Source: Lonsdalea iberica (lineage in GTDB: Bacteria; Pseudomonadota; Gammaproteobacteria; Enterobacterales; Enterobacteriaceae). Taken from it: a stretch of DNA of 64,000 nucleotides. Under the pieces are notes generated by a model. It saw only the letters and a list, made by a program, of their open reading frames with translations, had not been told where the DNA came from and did not search any database. Numbering within the stretch: position 1 is the first letter of the stretch; every line of letters starts with the position of its first letter. Below are positions 47,984-58,517 of this stretch, one piece after another. The position numbers and the translations under genes were made by a program. The stretch covers positions 1 to 64,000 of the forward strand of contig NZ_LUTP01000009.1 of assembly GCF_002111585.1 (NCBI RefSeq), written 5' to 3'.

Positions 47984-49129
47984 TTAGCTTTGCGCGGCCT
48001 GAAGCGGCACATAGTTATTGCCGATGACTTCACCCAGCGCGGGTAGCGGTCTAGGCGTTGGCACGTCGGGAACGGCGACGTCCAGATGGGGAAACAGCAG
48101 TTCCGCCACACGATACGCCTCTTCCAGATGCGGATAGCCGGACAGAACAAACGTGTCAATGCCGAGGTCCGCATACTCATGAATCCGCTCTGCGACCGTC
48201 GCGGGGTCGCCTACCAGCGCTGTGCCCGCGCCGCCGCGTACCAATCCCACGCCTGCCCAGAGATTGGGGCTGATCTCCAGTTTGTCTCGTTTCCCGCCGT
48301 GCAAGGCGAGCATGCGTTGCTGGCCAACAGAATCGTAACGTCCCAGCGCCTGCTGCGCCTTGGCGATAGTGTCGTCGTCCAGTTGAGAGATGAGTCGATC
48401 CGCCGCCTGCCAGGCCTCTGGAGTGGTTTCCCGCACAATCACGTGTAGGCGAATGCCGAAACGCACTGTGCGCCCTCGCGCGGCCGCTTTGGCGCGCACC
48501 TGCTCGATTTTCTCTTTGACCTGTGCCGGAGGCTCTCCCCAAGTGAGGTACAGTTCCACCTGCTCCGCCGCCAGGTCTTGTGCGGCGTCGGACGATCCGC
48601 CGAAGTACAACGGCGGTCGAGGCTGCTGCACGGGCGGGAAGATCAGCCGCGCGCCTTTGACCTGGATGTGCTTGCCGTCGAAATCGACAGTTTCTCCTTC
48701 CAGCACCCGTCGCCAGATGTGGGTAAATTCGGCGGACGCTTCATATCGCTCCTCGTGGTTAAGGAACAGACCTTCGGCGGCCAGCTCGTCAGGATCGCCG
48801 CCGGTCACCAGATTAAACAATGCGCGGCCGTTGGATAGGCGGTCCAGCGTCGCCGCCTGGCGCGCGGCCAGGGTAGGCGAAATGATGCCGGGGCGTAGCG
48901 CGACCAGGAAACGCAGCCGCTGAGTCACAGGGACGAGCGATGACGCGACTAGCCAGGAGTCCTCGCAGGAACGCCCGGTCGGGATCAACACGCCCCCGAA
49001 ACCAAGTTGATCCGTCGCCTGGGCGATTTGTTGCAGGTAGCGGTAATCCACCGGACGTGCCGACTCACCGCTACCGAGATAGTGACCGTCGCCGTGTGTG
49101 GGGAGAAACCAGAAAATATTGAGGCTCAT
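47984..49129 (-). CDS. ssuD: FMNH2-dependent alkanesulfonate monooxygenase SsuD
   Basis: SsuD cleaves alkanesulfonates into aldehyde and sulfite with reduced flavin from SsuE. The 381 residues equal E. coli SsuD; the luciferase-like TIM barrel starts [16 protein letters not shown], with the active-site region [14 protein letters not shown] near residue 45 and [15 protein letters not shown] near 105. A C-terminal flexible lid (residues about 250-282) carries the conserved Arg of GKRDKLEI-type segments. It follows ssuA by 19 bases in the operon. Confidence 0.96.
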   Translation of the reverse strand: MSLNIFWFLPTHGDGHYLGSGESARPVDYRYLQQIAQATDQLGFGGVLIPTGRSCEDSWLVASSLVPVTQRLRFLVALRPGIISPTLAARQAATLDRLSNGRALFNLVTGGDPDELAAEGLFLNHEERYEASAEFTHIWRRVLEGETVDFDGKHIQVKGARLIFPPVQQPRPPLYFGGSSDAAQDLAAEQVELYLTWGEPPAQVKEKIEQVRAKAAARGRTVRFGIRLHVIVRETTPEAWQAADRLISQLDDDTIAKAQQALGRYDSVGQQRMLALHGGKRDKLEISPNLWAGVGLVRGGAGTALVGDPATVAERIHEYADLGIDTFVLSGYPHLEEAYRVAELLFPHLDVAVPDVPTPRPLPALGEVIGNNYVPLQAAQS

Positions 49130-49148
49130 GACGTGTCTCCAGTCGATT

Positions 49149-50105
49149 TTATTGTTCGGACGGGGCGTTCCAGACCTGAGATGAGATCGTGATCGGCACC
49201 GGGATCAGGCGATTTTGATAGAACAGATCCGCGGTCTCCTGTTGCGCTCTGATGACGTGTTGATCCAAAGGGCGGATCACGGTCACCGGGCGATGATCCA
49301 GATAGCTTGCAATCACCGCATGTGGAAGCCCTATTGCGTTGACCAGCAGATCGGTGCTCTGCGTACGTTCGCTGACCGTAAATTTTTCAGCTTCCGTCAG
49401 CGTCTCCAGCACCTGCCGGATAAAAGCGCCATTGCGCTCCGCGTAGTGACGGGACGCCAGATAAAACGCACCTGTCTGATTCAGATGGCTGCCGTCGGTC
49501 AACACGCGAACGTCGCCCTGCAGCAGGGCGGCGGAATAGTAGGGATCCCAGATGGCCCAGGCGTCGACATTTCCCCGTTGAAATGCGGCGCGAGCATCGG
49601 CTGGTGTCAGGTAGGCAGGATGAATATCGCTGAACGATAGCCCCGCCTGTTGAAGGGCGCGCAGTACCAGATTGTGCGAACTGGATCCCTTCTGAAGCGC
49701 CACTCTTTTCCCTTTCAGGTCTGCGACGCTTTTCACCGGACTGTTGGCGGCGACCAGGATGACTTCAGCTTTGGGCTTTGGGGGCTCGACGCCGATGTAG
49801 AGCAGGTCCGCGCCGGCGGCCTGAGCGAATATCGGGGGCGTATCGCCAGTGCTGCCCACATCGATGCTGCCGACGTTTAACGCTTCCAGCAGTTGCGGTC
49901 CGGCGGGGAACTCGATCCAGCGAATGGCGGTATGCGGAAACCTTTTTTCCAGCAGCTGATGCGTTTTCGTGAGCAGCAGACTGACGGAGCCCTTTTGGTA
50001 ACCGATACGCAGCTGCGGCGGACTCTCGGCCGCGAAGGTGACGGAAGCCAGCCCCAGCGAGCCGATCATCAGCCAGGGCGATTGACGTTTCAACCATGAA
50101 AACAT
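49149..50105 (-). CDS. ssuA: aliphatic sulfonate-binding protein SsuA
   Basis: SsuA is the periplasmic receptor for alkanesulfonates. The 318-residue precursor has a signal peptide (about residues 1-26, cleaved after TFAA) and the NMT1/THI5-like fold: [14 protein letters not shown] near 32, [22 protein letters not shown] near 75, [15 protein letters not shown] near 128 and [16 protein letters not shown] near 180. It lies 9 bases after ssuE. The chain agrees with E. coli SsuA in length (319). Confidence 0.94.
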   Translation of the reverse strand: MFSWLKRQSPWLMIGSLGLASVTFAAESPPQLRIGYQKGSVSLLLTKTHQLLEKRFPHTAIRWIEFPAGPQLLEALNVGSIDVGSTGDTPPIFAQAAGADLLYIGVEPPKPKAEVILVAANSPVKSVADLKGKRVALQKGSSSHNLVLRALQQAGLSFSDIHPAYLTPADARAAFQRGNVDAWAIWDPYYSAALLQGDVRVLTDGSHLNQTGAFYLASRHYAERNGAFIRQVLETLTEAEKFTVSERTQSTDLLVNAIGLPHAVIASYLDHRPVTVIRPLDQHVIRAQQETADLFYQNRLIPVPITISSQVWNAPSEQ

Positions 50106-50114
50106 GCGGAATTC

Positions 50115-50672
50115 CTATGCGATGTGTTGCAGTTGGGGATAGTGTTGACGTCTCAGCAGCGCCTGAAACAGGTTCTCTAACGCTTCCTGTAGCCGTTCGT
50201 GCAGCGCGCTGGAGAATTCGGGAGTGCGGTCGTAATTACGGATCTGGCTGTCGTCGGCGAACACGCTTTGAAGGATCTCTTGAGCCTTCAAAGCGTTGAG
50301 TACCGGAAGTAGGCTGTAGTCGACCGCGAGCATGTGTGCAAGCGATCCGCCGGTGGCGATCGGCAATATTGCCTTGTGCGCCAGCGCTCGTTCGGGCAGG
50401 ACATCCAGTAGGGATTTCAGACCGCCGGTAAACGAAGCCTTGTAAATTGGAGTGGCGATAATCACGCCATCGGCGGTGGACAACTGCTCGTTGAGCATTT
50501 TTAAGGCCGGACTGTCGAAGCGGGCATTGAGGAGATCTTCCGGGGGGAAATTGTGTAGATGCCAGGGGAGGACTTCCACGCCTTTGGCCGTCAGCCACTT
50601 GCTCGCATGCTGCAGCAGCGCGGTGGAGCGTGATGGGTAGCGAGGACTTCCTGCTAAAGTGATAACGCGCAT
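50115..50672 (-). CDS. ssuE: NADPH-dependent FMN reductase SsuE
   Basis: SsuE supplies FMNH2 to SsuD. The 185-residue flavodoxin-like protein starts MRVITLAGSPRYPSRSTALL and contains ATPIYKASFTGGLKSLLDVLPERA near residue 75 and PIATGGSLAHMLAVDYSL near 110. The frame is open to 50741, but the ATG at 50670-50672 follows AAGGAG six bases upstream and gives the E. coli start. First gene of ssuEADCB. Cbl/CysB control in sulfate starvation is known in E. coli; I cannot see a clear Cbl box. Confidence 0.94.
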   Translation of the reverse strand: MRVITLAGSPRYPSRSTALLQHASKWLTAKGVEVLPWHLHNFPPEDLLNARFDSPALKMLNEQLSTADGVIIATPIYKASFTGGLKSLLDVLPERALAHKAILPIATGGSLAHMLAVDYSLLPVLNALKAQEILQSVFADDSQIRNYDRTPEFSSALHERLQEALENLFQALLRRQHYPQLQHIA

Positions 50673-50878
50673 AGGTACTCCTTCTAACGTATTGTTAGTA
50701 ACTCTTACCATTGAGCAATGTGCAGTCAGTCTGGCAGACACCGACTTATTCCATTAAATGATTTATTGTGTAATCGAAAGACTGAAAGTGCATAACATCG
50801 CCGGCGTTATAACCCGCTTGTCGGGACCGCCGAGGCCTTTTTTGTCACAGGTCAATTCCCTTTCCGGAACGGATGGCC
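50673..50878. other. ssuE-pyrD divergent intergenic region
   Basis: Holds the ssu promoter (not resolved) and the pyrD promoter at the right end. No gene. Confidence 0.5.
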
Positions 50879-50906
50879 GATAATACTGCCCCGGTCTGCA
50901 ACCGGG
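50879..50906 (+). promoter_or_regulatory. pyrD promoter with pyrimidine start-switch hairpin
   Basis: GATAAT (50879-50884) is followed at the expected start by TGCCCCGG, and CCCGGT (50890-50895) pairs with ACCGGG (50901-50906) just before the ribosome binding site. In E. coli and Salmonella, high CTP makes RNA start at C so the hairpin forms and blocks pyrD translation; low CTP moves the start to G. The arrangement here is the same. Confidence 0.7.
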
Positions 50907-50921
50907 AATCCAGGAGAGTCC

Positions 50922-51929
50922 ATGTACCCCCTTATTCGTAAAGCGTTATTCCAGCTCGACCCAGAGCGCGCGCATGAGTTTACCTTTCAGCAGTTGCGTC
51001 GTATCAGCCATACCCCGTTAGAATTTCTCGTCCGTCAGTCTGTTCCCACCAAGCCCGTGACTTGCATGGGGCTGTCGTTTAAAAATCCGCTGGGGCTTGC
51101 GGCCGGGCTGGATAAAGACGGTGAGTGCGTGGATGCGTTGGGGGCCATGGGATTTGGCTTCATTGAAGTCGGGACCGTGACGCCACGTCCTCAGCCAGGA
51201 AATGATAAGCCGCGCTTATTTCGTTTGGTCGAAGCCGAAGGATTAATTAACCGCATGGGATTTAATAATCTTGGGGTGGATAATCTGGTGGAGAATGTTA
51301 AGAAATCTCATTTCGGCGGCATATTGGGCATTAATATCGGCAAGAATAAAGATACGCCGGTAGAAAATGGAAAGGACGACTATCTGATCTGTATGGAGAA
51401 GACCTATGCCCATGCGGGTTATATCGCCATTAATATTTCTTCACCGAATACGCCAGGATTACGTACCCTTCAGTACGGTGAAGCTCTGGATGATTTGTTA
51501 CAAGCGGTAAAAAATAAACAGGCGGAGCTGGAAGCCAAACATCAAAAATATGTTCCTGTGGCGGTGAAAATAGCGCCGGATCTTTCAGAGGAAGAATTGA
51601 TCCAAATTGCCGATAGTCTGGTACGGCATAATATTGATGGCGTGATTGCAACGAATACCACGCTGGATCGTCAATTGATCCAAGGATTGAATCATAGCGG
51701 TCAGACCGGGGGATTGAGCGGTCGTCCTTTACAACTGCTTAGCACCGAAGTGATTCGTCGTTTATCTCAGGAATTGAACGGTCGTCTCCCTATTATCGGA
51801 GTTGGCGGTATTGACTCTCTGATGGCTGCCCGGGAAAAAATGGCGGCGGGCGCGACGCTGGTGCAAATTTACAGCGGGTTTATTTTCCGTGGGCCGGGTC
51901 TAATTAAAGATATCGTCAATCACATCTAA
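50922..51929 (+). CDS. pyrD: dihydroorotate dehydrogenase (quinone)
   Basis: PyrD oxidises dihydroorotate to orotate and passes electrons to quinone at the membrane. It is a class 2 enzyme of 335 residues: an N-terminal membrane-associating helix pair ([20 protein letters not shown]), FMN-binding [18 protein letters not shown] near residue 56, the catalytic Ser region [12 protein letters not shown] near 172 and [19 protein letters not shown] near 292. The ATG lies 6 bases after CAGGAGAG. Regulation is by the leader hairpin described separately. Confidence 0.97.
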   Translation: MYPLIRKALFQLDPERAHEFTFQQLRRISHTPLEFLVRQSVPTKPVTCMGLSFKNPLGLAAGLDKDGECVDALGAMGFGFIEVGTVTPRPQPGNDKPRLFRLVEAEGLINRMGFNNLGVDNLVENVKKSHFGGILGINIGKNKDTPVENGKDDYLICMEKTYAHAGYIAINISSPNTPGLRTLQYGEALDDLLQAVKNKQAELEAKHQKYVPVAVKIAPDLSEEELIQIADSLVRHNIDGVIATNTTLDRQLIQGLNHSGQTGGLSGRPLQLLSTEVIRRLSQELNGRLPIIGVGGIDSLMAAREKMAAGATLVQIYSGFIFRGPGLIKDIVNHI

Positions 51930-51947
51930 TTTTTTCATCTTCATTTA

Positions 51948-51992
51948 TAGCCGGGGGTTTATTTCTGCTCCCGGCTAGTCTATATTTTTTGT
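51948..51992 (+). terminator. possible terminator of pyrD
   Basis: TAGCCGGG and CCCGGCTA form an 8-base stem with a 14-base loop, followed after a few bases by TATATTTTTTG. Confidence 0.6.
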
Positions 51993-52087
51993 TCTGTATA
52001 AAAATAACGCATCAGAGTTCTCCACGGGTTAATTTTGTAGGCGTTAAATATCGCAGGCAGTGCAAAAGGAAGAATGAAGGTATCACG

Positions 52088-52648
52088 ATGAAATTAAAAC
52101 CTGACGATAATTGGCGTTGGTATTTTGACAACGAACAGCAGCGCCTGATGTTGGATCTGGCGGATGGGATGTTATTCCGTTCCCGTTATCCTATGTCGAT
52201 GTTAACCCCGGATGCTTTTATCGAAAGCGCGTTTTGCGTCGAAGATGCCGCGTTATTTTTTACCTATCAGGAAAAGTGCCAGAAAATAACCCTTCCACAG
52301 GCCGAAAAAGCTGAACTGATATTAAACGCGCTGGTCGCGAATCGCTTTATGAAACCGCTAATGCCTAAAAGCTGGCATTTCACGCCGCAATCAGGTGAGG
52401 GGTATCGCCCGACGACAGGGGACATCGTCAACGTTCAACTCGTGGATCGCGATGAAAACGCCAGTCTCCTGGTGGTAGAAGAGGGTGAGAAAGCCAGCCT
52501 GTGTTTGTTGGCGCAAAGCCAACTGACGCTGAATACCAAAACGCTGCAACTGGGCGATCCCATCAAAATTATGCATGATCGGCTGTCGCCGACGGCGACG
52601 GTTAACGATATCGACAATGATTCGTCGCAGTATGCCTGCGTAGGCTGA
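52088..52648 (+). CDS. zapC: cell division protein ZapC
   Basis: ZapC bundles FtsZ filaments and stabilises the Z-ring. The 186 residues start [20 protein letters not shown] and include [12 protein letters not shown] near 24, [11 protein letters not shown] near 50 and [17 protein letters not shown] near 130, which align with E. coli ZapC (180). The frame is open to 51989, but ATG 52088 behind GAAGG matches the family start. pyrD lies upstream as in E. coli. The downstream E. coli neighbour ycbX is absent. Confidence 0.93.
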   Translation: MKLKPDDNWRWYFDNEQQRLMLDLADGMLFRSRYPMSMLTPDAFIESAFCVEDAALFFTYQEKCQKITLPQAEKAELILNALVANRFMKPLMPKSWHFTPQSGEGYRPTTGDIVNVQLVDRDENASLLVVEEGEKASLCLLAQSQLTLNTKTLQLGDPIKIMHDRLSPTATVNDIDNDSSQYACVG

Positions 52649-53160
52649 TTCCGCCAGGTACGGGGTCGGCTACTTAAGTCCGGCGTTGACCGTGCGGCTC
52701 TTTCGCATGCTTATCGGTTCTGACCTCCACATTCCCCCGCGTCGCTAACGGCAAGTTTTGTTTGTCCTCATCATGTTCTTCCCCTACTTTCTAGGTCTGT
52801 TGCGCGTTTAACGTTGGCCAATTCGTCGATATAGCCATTATGACGACGGTTTAGACGTCAACGCTGACCGGGTATCGCTGCTTTATATACGTTTTGTGCG
52901 GCTCGTTTCGGGCTATTCTGGCCACCGGCAAGCGGAAGTTCCCTTCACTGACAATCCATTGCTCACGCCACATTCGGCCGTGGGCGCAGGGGGCGCGGCG
53001 GCGTCATCTGACAACCGGGCATCCTGATGCTCAAGGATCGTATCCGCCAAACCCGACTTGGCAAAGACCACAACGACCTCGATCGGCCGCGGTGCATTAT
53101 GACAACCGGTGGGGATTAGCTATAATGCGCGTCAATTTTCTTTAAGGTGATATCTGCTCT
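52649..53160. other. zapC-rlmKL intergenic region (512 bases)
   Basis: E. coli has ycbX here on the reverse strand. I translated the reverse strand by eye and found no YcbX-like residues, and no other gene is supported. The last 60 bases hold the rlmKL promoter. Confidence 0.5.
53098..53126 (+). promoter_or_regulatory. promoter of rlmKL
   Basis: A perfect TATAAT lies at 53121-53126, 34 bases before the rlmKL ATG, with a TATGAC-like -35 element at 53098-53103 and a 17-base spacer. Confidence 0.6.
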
Positions 53161-55278
53161 ATGAACTCTCTGTTTGCCAGCACGGCGCGTGGTTTGGAAG
53201 AATTATTAAAAAGCGAACTAGAGGCGCTGGGCGCCCAGGATTGCGCGGTCGTGCAGGGGGGCGTGCATTTTCAGGGAGACGATCGCCTGGTGTACCAAAG
53301 TCTGATGTGGAGCCGCCTGGCATCCCGCATCCTGCTTCCGCTCAACGAATTCAACGTCTACAGCGATTTGGACCTCTATCTGGGCGTTCAGGCCGTAGAC
53401 TGGTCGACGATTTTCAGCGTCGACAAAACCTTCGCCGTCCATTTCAGCGGCACCAATGACGAAATCCGCAATAGCCAGTACGGCGCATTGAAAGTGAAAG
53501 ACGCCATCGTCGACAGCTTCACCCGCCGTACCGGCCAGCGTCCCGACGTCGCTAAACAGCAGCCAGATATTCGCATCAACGTTTTTCTGCAGCGAGAGAA
53601 AGCCAGCGTGGCGATCGACCTCAGCGGCGATGGACTACACATGCGCGGCTACCGCGAACTGGCCGGTCAGGCGCCCCTCAAAGAGAACCTGGCGGCCGCG
53701 ATCGTGCTGCGTTCCGGCTGGGAAGATGGAACACCCATGGTCGATCCGATGTGCGGATCCGGGACGTTATTGATCGAAGCGGCGATGATCGCTGCCGACC
53801 GGGCACCGGGGTTGCACCGCCATCATTGGGGATTCCTGGCCTGGGAGCAGTTTAATCCGACGCTGTGGAAAGAGGTGACCACTGACGCTCAGCAGCGCGC
53901 CCGCGCCGGAGTGCAGGCCACCGCATCACGTTTCTTCGGCTCGGATAACGATCGTCGGGTGATCGACATCGCTCGCGCCAACGCGCGCCGCGCTGGGGTC
54001 AGTGAACTGATCCGTTTTGATGTCTGCGATGCCGTACAACTCAAAAATCCGCTGCCGGAAGGCCCTACCGGAACGGTGCTCAGCAACCCGCCTTACGGCG
54101 AACGTCTGGAAAGCGAGCCTGCTCTGATTGCGCTGCACAACATGCTGGGGCGGATTATGAAAGCCGCATTCGGCGGCTGGCAGCTGTCCCTGTTCAGCGC
54201 CTCGCCGGAGCTGCTGAGCTGTTTACAACTGCGCGCCGACCGCCAATTCAAAGCCAAAAACGGCCCGCTGGACTGTGTGCAGAAAAATTATCAGCTGGCG
54301 GCGAACAGCGCTGAAAACGTCAGCGCGCCGGCGGATGATTTCGCCAACCGACTGAAGAAAAATCTGCGTAAGCTGGACAAATGGGCCAAACAGCAGGGGA
54401 TTGAGTGCTATCGCGTCTACGACGCTGATTTGCCGGAATATAACGTCGCCGTCGACCGCTACGGCAGTTGGGTGGTGGTGCAGGAATATGCGCCGCCGAA
54501 GACGGTCGATGCCCAGAAAGCCCGCCAGCGTTTGTTCGACGTAATCAATGCCACGCTGAGCGTGCTGGGTGTGCCGACCAATCAGTTGGTCCTCAAGACG
54601 CGTGAACGGCAAAAAGGGAAAAATCAGTATGAGAAGCTGGCCCAGAAAGGCGAGTACCTGCTGGTGGACGAGTACAATGCTCGACTGTGGGTCAATTTAA
54701 CCGACTACCTGGATACCGGGCTGTTCCTGGACCACCGCGTCGCGCGTAAAATGCTGGGCGAGCTAAGTCAGGGAAAAGATTTCCTCAACCTGTTCGCCTA
54801 CACCGGTACTGCCAGCGTTCACGCGGGCATTGGCGGCGCACGCAGCACGACGACGGTGGACATGTCGCGCACCTATCTGGAATGGGCGGAGAAAAACCTC
54901 CGCGCCAACGGTCTCACCGGCCGTCAGCACCGATTGATCCAGGCGGATTGCCTGAGCTGGCTGAGCCAGTCTAACGAACAGTTCGATGTGATCTTCATCG
55001 ATCCGCCGACATTCTCCAACTCTAAACGGATGGAAGCCACGTTTGACGTGCAGCGGGATCATCTGATGCTGATGAAAGAGTTGAAGCGTCTGTTGAAACG
55101 CGGCGGTACTATCATGTTTTCCAACAACAAACGGGGCTTCCAGATGGATATGGAAGGCCTCGCCGAGCTGGGTCTGGACGCGCAGGACATTACTGCACGC
55201 ACCCAATCGCAGGATTTCGCCCGCAATCGTCAGATTCACAACTGCTGGCTGCTGAAGCACGCCGGAGAGGAAAAGTAA
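53161..55278 (+). CDS. rlmKL: bifunctional 23S rRNA methyltransferase RlmKL
   Basis: RlmKL makes m2G2445 (RlmL, N-terminal half) and m7G2069 (RlmK, C-terminal half) of 23S rRNA. The 705 residues start with a THUMP domain (about 45-155), then the RlmL methyltransferase with [17 protein letters not shown] near 197 and catalytic NPPYGERLE near 308, and the RlmK half with [16 protein letters not shown] near 540 and [12 protein letters not shown] near 615. Length is close to E. coli (702). uup follows after 4 bases, an operon-like spacing. Confidence 0.96.
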   Translation: MNSLFASTARGLEELLKSELEALGAQDCAVVQGGVHFQGDDRLVYQSLMWSRLASRILLPLNEFNVYSDLDLYLGVQAVDWSTIFSVDKTFAVHFSGTNDEIRNSQYGALKVKDAIVDSFTRRTGQRPDVAKQQPDIRINVFLQREKASVAIDLSGDGLHMRGYRELAGQAPLKENLAAAIVLRSGWEDGTPMVDPMCGSGTLLIEAAMIAADRAPGLHRHHWGFLAWEQFNPTLWKEVTTDAQQRARAGVQATASRFFGSDNDRRVIDIARANARRAGVSELIRFDVCDAVQLKNPLPEGPTGTVLSNPPYGERLESEPALIALHNMLGRIMKAAFGGWQLSLFSASPELLSCLQLRADRQFKAKNGPLDCVQKNYQLAANSAENVSAPADDFANRLKKNLRKLDKWAKQQGIECYRVYDADLPEYNVAVDRYGSWVVVQEYAPPKTVDAQKARQRLFDVINATLSVLGVPTNQLVLKTRERQKGKNQYEKLAQKGEYLLVDEYNARLWVNLTDYLDTGLFLDHRVARKMLGELSQGKDFLNLFAYTGTASVHAGIGGARSTTTVDMSRTYLEWAEKNLRANGLTGRQHRLIQADCLSWLSQSNEQFDVIFIDPPTFSNSKRMEATFDVQRDHLMLMKELKRLLKRGGTIMFSNNKRGFQMDMEGLAELGLDAQDITARTQSQDFARNRQIHNCWLLKHAGEEK

Positions 55279-55282
55279 TTAC

Positions 55283-57202
55283 ATGTCATTAATGAGTTTA
55301 TCGGGCGCCTGGCTGTCATTCAGCGATGCGCCGCTGCTGGACAATACCGAGCTGCATATCGAAGACAATGAGCGTGTCTGTCTGGTTGGCCGTAACGGTG
55401 CCGGGAAATCCACCCTGTTGAAAATCCTTGCCAAGGAGATCCCTCTGGATGATGGGCGTCTTATCTTTGAGCAGGATCTGATTGTCGCCCGCTTGCAGCA
55501 GGACCCGCCGCGCAACGTGGCCGGCAGCGTTTTCGACTTTGTGGCGGAGGGCGTCGCGGAGCAGGCAGAGCATCTCAAGGCATATCACGCCGCGCTGCGG
55601 CTGGTTGAAACGGATCCCAGCGAGCGGAATCTGAATCAATTGTCCAAAGTCCAGGAAGTGCTGGACCATCAGGGTCTCTGGAAACTGGAAGATCGCATTA
55701 GCGCCGTGCTGGAACAGCTGGGTCTGACCGCGGATACGCCGCTGTCGTCCCTGTCCGGCGGTTGGCTGCGCAAGGCGGCTTTGGGCCGGGCGCTGGTGAG
55801 CGCTCCCCGGGTATTGCTGCTGGATGAACCGACCAACCATCTGGACATCGAAACCATCGACTGGCTGGAAGGGTTCCTGAAATCGTTTCAGGGCAGCATC
55901 ATTTTCATTTCCCATGACCGTTCTTTCATTCGCAATATGGCGACTCGAATCGTTGATTTGGACCGCGGCAAACTCGTTTCCTGGCCAGGCGACTATGATA
56001 AGTATCTGGCGGGCAAGGAAGAGGCCCTGCGAGTGGAAGAACTACAGAACGCGGAATTCGACCGCAAACTGGCGCAGGAAGAGGTTTGGATCCGTCAGGG
56101 CATCAAGGCGCGCCGCACCCGTAACGAAGGCCGTGTGCGGGCGTTGAAGGCTTTGCGTCAGGAGCGTACACAACGTCGCGAAGTCATGGGGTCGGCCCAA
56201 ATGCAGGTGGAAGAGGCGGCGCGCTCCGGCAAAATCGTCTTTGAACTGGAAAACGCGAGCTATCAGGTCGGCGGCAAAGTCTTGCTGAACAACTTCTCCG
56301 CTCAGGTTCAGCGCGGCGATAAAATCGCGTTGGTCGGGCCTAACGGCTGCGGTAAAACCACGCTGTTGAAGCTGATGCTGGACCAGTTGAAGGCAGATAG
56401 TGGCCGCATCCATTGCGGCACAAAGCTGGAAGTTGCCTACTTCGATCAGCATCGAGCCGAATTGGATCCGGAGCGGACGGTGATGGACAACCTAGCCGAA
56501 GGCAAACAGGAAGTTATGGTCAACGGTCGCTCTCGTCATGTGCTCGGCTATTTGCAGGACTTCCTGTTCCACCCTAAACGGGCGATGACGCCGGTGAAGG
56601 CGTTATCCGGCGGAGAGCGAAATCGCCTGCTGTTGGCGCGGCTATTTTTGAAGCCCAGCAACTTGTTGATTCTCGATGAGCCGACCAACGACCTGGATGT
56701 GGAAACGCTGGAGCTCCTTGAAGAGCTGCTCGACAGCTATCAGGGCACGGTATTGCTGGTAAGCCATGACCGGCAGTTCGTCGACAACTCGGTAACGGAA
56801 TGCTGGATTTTCGAAGGCAACGGCGTTATTGGCCAGTACGTCGGCGGTTACTATGATGCACAGCAGCAACGTTCAGTGGCTACCCCGCTGCGCACGACGG
56901 CGACGTCTGCTCCCGTCGAGTCCAAGTCTGCGCCCGCCGCATCGCGACCGGCCAAACCGGCCGCCACGGTGAAGCTCAGCTACAACCAACAGCGTGAACT
57001 GGCTCAGTTGCCTCAGCAGTTGGAAGAGTTTGAGCGTGAAATCGCTTCGCTCCAGGCGCAGATGAACGACCCGTCGTTTTTCTCACGACCTCATGAGGAA
57101 ACGCAGCCGGTGCTGGACGCGTTAGCGTTGGCGGAACAGCGTCTGGAAACCAGCTTTGCCCGCTGGGAAGAGCTTGAGTCTTTGCAAAACGGCAACGCAT
57201 AG
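55283..57202 (+). CDS. uup: ABC-F family ATPase Uup
   Basis: Uup is a soluble, ribosome-associated ABC-F ATPase; loss raises precise transposon excision in E. coli. The 639 residues have two ABC domains: Walker A GRNGAGKSTLLK near residue 37 with signature LSGGWLRKA near 155, and Walker A GPNGCGKTTLLK near 353 with signature LSGGERNRLLLARL near 438. Walker B motifs read LLDEPTNHLD and ILDEPTNDLD. The C-terminal coiled-coil DNA-binding tail (about 570-635) follows an Ala/Pro-rich linker. It lies in the rlmKL-uup-pqiABC row, as in E. coli. Confidence 0.96.
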   Translation: MSLMSLSGAWLSFSDAPLLDNTELHIEDNERVCLVGRNGAGKSTLLKILAKEIPLDDGRLIFEQDLIVARLQQDPPRNVAGSVFDFVAEGVAEQAEHLKAYHAALRLVETDPSERNLNQLSKVQEVLDHQGLWKLEDRISAVLEQLGLTADTPLSSLSGGWLRKAALGRALVSAPRVLLLDEPTNHLDIETIDWLEGFLKSFQGSIIFISHDRSFIRNMATRIVDLDRGKLVSWPGDYDKYLAGKEEALRVEELQNAEFDRKLAQEEVWIRQGIKARRTRNEGRVRALKALRQERTQRREVMGSAQMQVEEAARSGKIVFELENASYQVGGKVLLNNFSAQVQRGDKIALVGPNGCGKTTLLKLMLDQLKADSGRIHCGTKLEVAYFDQHRAELDPERTVMDNLAEGKQEVMVNGRSRHVLGYLQDFLFHPKRAMTPVKALSGGERNRLLLARLFLKPSNLLILDEPTNDLDVETLELLEELLDSYQGTVLLVSHDRQFVDNSVTECWIFEGNGVIGQYVGGYYDAQQQRSVATPLRTTATSAPVESKSAPAASRPAKPAATVKLSYNQQRELAQLPQQLEEFEREIASLQAQMNDPSFFSRPHEETQPVLDALALAEQRLETSFARWEELESLQNGNA

Positions 57203-57263
57203 CTTTTACGTCAGGCATGCCCGCGTCGCGGCTGCCTGGTTGGCTGGCAACAGGAGGTTATTG

Positions 57264-58504
57264 ATGTGCACCCACACCCACTCTGCGGAGGGTAAGATGC
57301 TGTGCCCGCAGTGCGACCTGCTGGTCGAACTTCCTGACTTACGGCCAGGGCAGCGGGCGGTATGCCCGCGATGCAATACGCTACTGACGAGCCATCGTCC
57401 TGAAGCGCGCTGGCGTTCGGTGAGTTTCGCCATCAGCGCGCTGGTGATGCTGTTCCTGTCTGCGCTGTTCCCCTTCGTCTCCATGCAAGTGGCGGGGATC
57501 ACCAGTGAAGTCACTTTGCTGGAAATCCCCAAAGTCATGGTGGATGAGAACTATGCCAGCGTCGCGACGCTGTTCATGCTGTTTGTGCAGTGTATTCCCG
57601 CCAGCTGCATGCTCATCATTATTGGGCTGTGCGGGCATATCCGGATGAATCTTGGGCTTACCCGGCTGCTGGCGCGAATTCTGTTCCAACTGAAAAGCTG
57701 GGGTATGCCGGAAATCTTTCTGGCCGGTGTGCTGGTGAGTTTCGTCAAACTGATGGCCTACGGCAGCATCGGCATCGGCATCAGCTTTATTCCCTATGTC
57801 CTGTTTTGTCTTCTGCAACTGCTGGCTTTCCAAAGTCTGGACCGCCGGCGTTTATGGCACGATGTTACGCCCGCGCCGGCAGTGCCGGATACGCTGAAAA
57901 CTGGGCGCAGCGGGATTGCGCAGGGCGTGCGCTCGTGCAGCTGTTGTACGGCGGTGCTCCCGGCGGATGTGCAGGTGTGTCCGCGTTGCCACACGCATGG
58001 ACATCTGCGTCGGCGGCATAGCCTACAGTGGACGCTGGCGCTGCTGGTCACCTCGCTCATGTTGTACATCCCGGCCAATATGTTGCCCATCATGGTGACG
58101 GAAGCGCTGGGCAATAGAATGGATTCGACGATTATGTCCGGCGTTGTCTTGCTGTGGGGCTCCGGTTCCTACCCGGTTGCCTGGTGATTTTTGTCGCCAG
58201 CATCATGGTGCCGACACTGAAGATGATCGCGCTCGGCTGGCTTTGCTGGTGTACGCAGGGCAAAAGCCGTCACGATACCGAGCGTATGCATCTGGTCTAC
58301 GAAGTAGTGGAATTCGTGGGGCGTTGGTCCATGATTGATGTGTTCGTGATTGCCGTGCTGTCAGCGTTAGTTCGCGTCGGCCGTTTTATGAGCGTGTATC
58401 CTGAAATCGGCGCAGTGCTGTTTGCCGCGGTGGTTATTCTGACCATGCTTGCCGCTATTATGTTTGATCCCCGCCTGTTGTGGGATCGTTACAACCGTGA
58501 GTGA
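57264..58504 (+). pseudogene. pqiA: PqiA, split by a single-base frameshift
   Basis: PqiA is the inner-membrane subunit of the PqiABC lipid-transport system, induced by paraquat in E. coli. The first part (57264-58187) holds the two zinc ribbons CPQC/CPRC and CSCC/CPRC and six predicted membrane segments, then hits TGA right after GSYPVAW. The rest, from VIFVASIMVPTLKMIALGW to the TGA at 58502, continues in another frame and matches the E. coli PqiA C-terminus. E. coli reads SYPVAAVIFLASIMVPTLK here. One missing base near 58179-58184 (GCCTGG in place of, for example, GCCCTGG) explains it. Either a real null mutation or a sequencing error; both flanks remain well conserved. Confidence 0.85.
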
Positions 58505-58517
58505 GAGGAGTTTTCCA

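Noticed and set aside
57156-57263. Longer start for PqiA within the end of uup
   Set aside because: ATG 57264 has AGGAGG upstream and aligns with the E. coli start; the extension overlaps uup and is not conserved.
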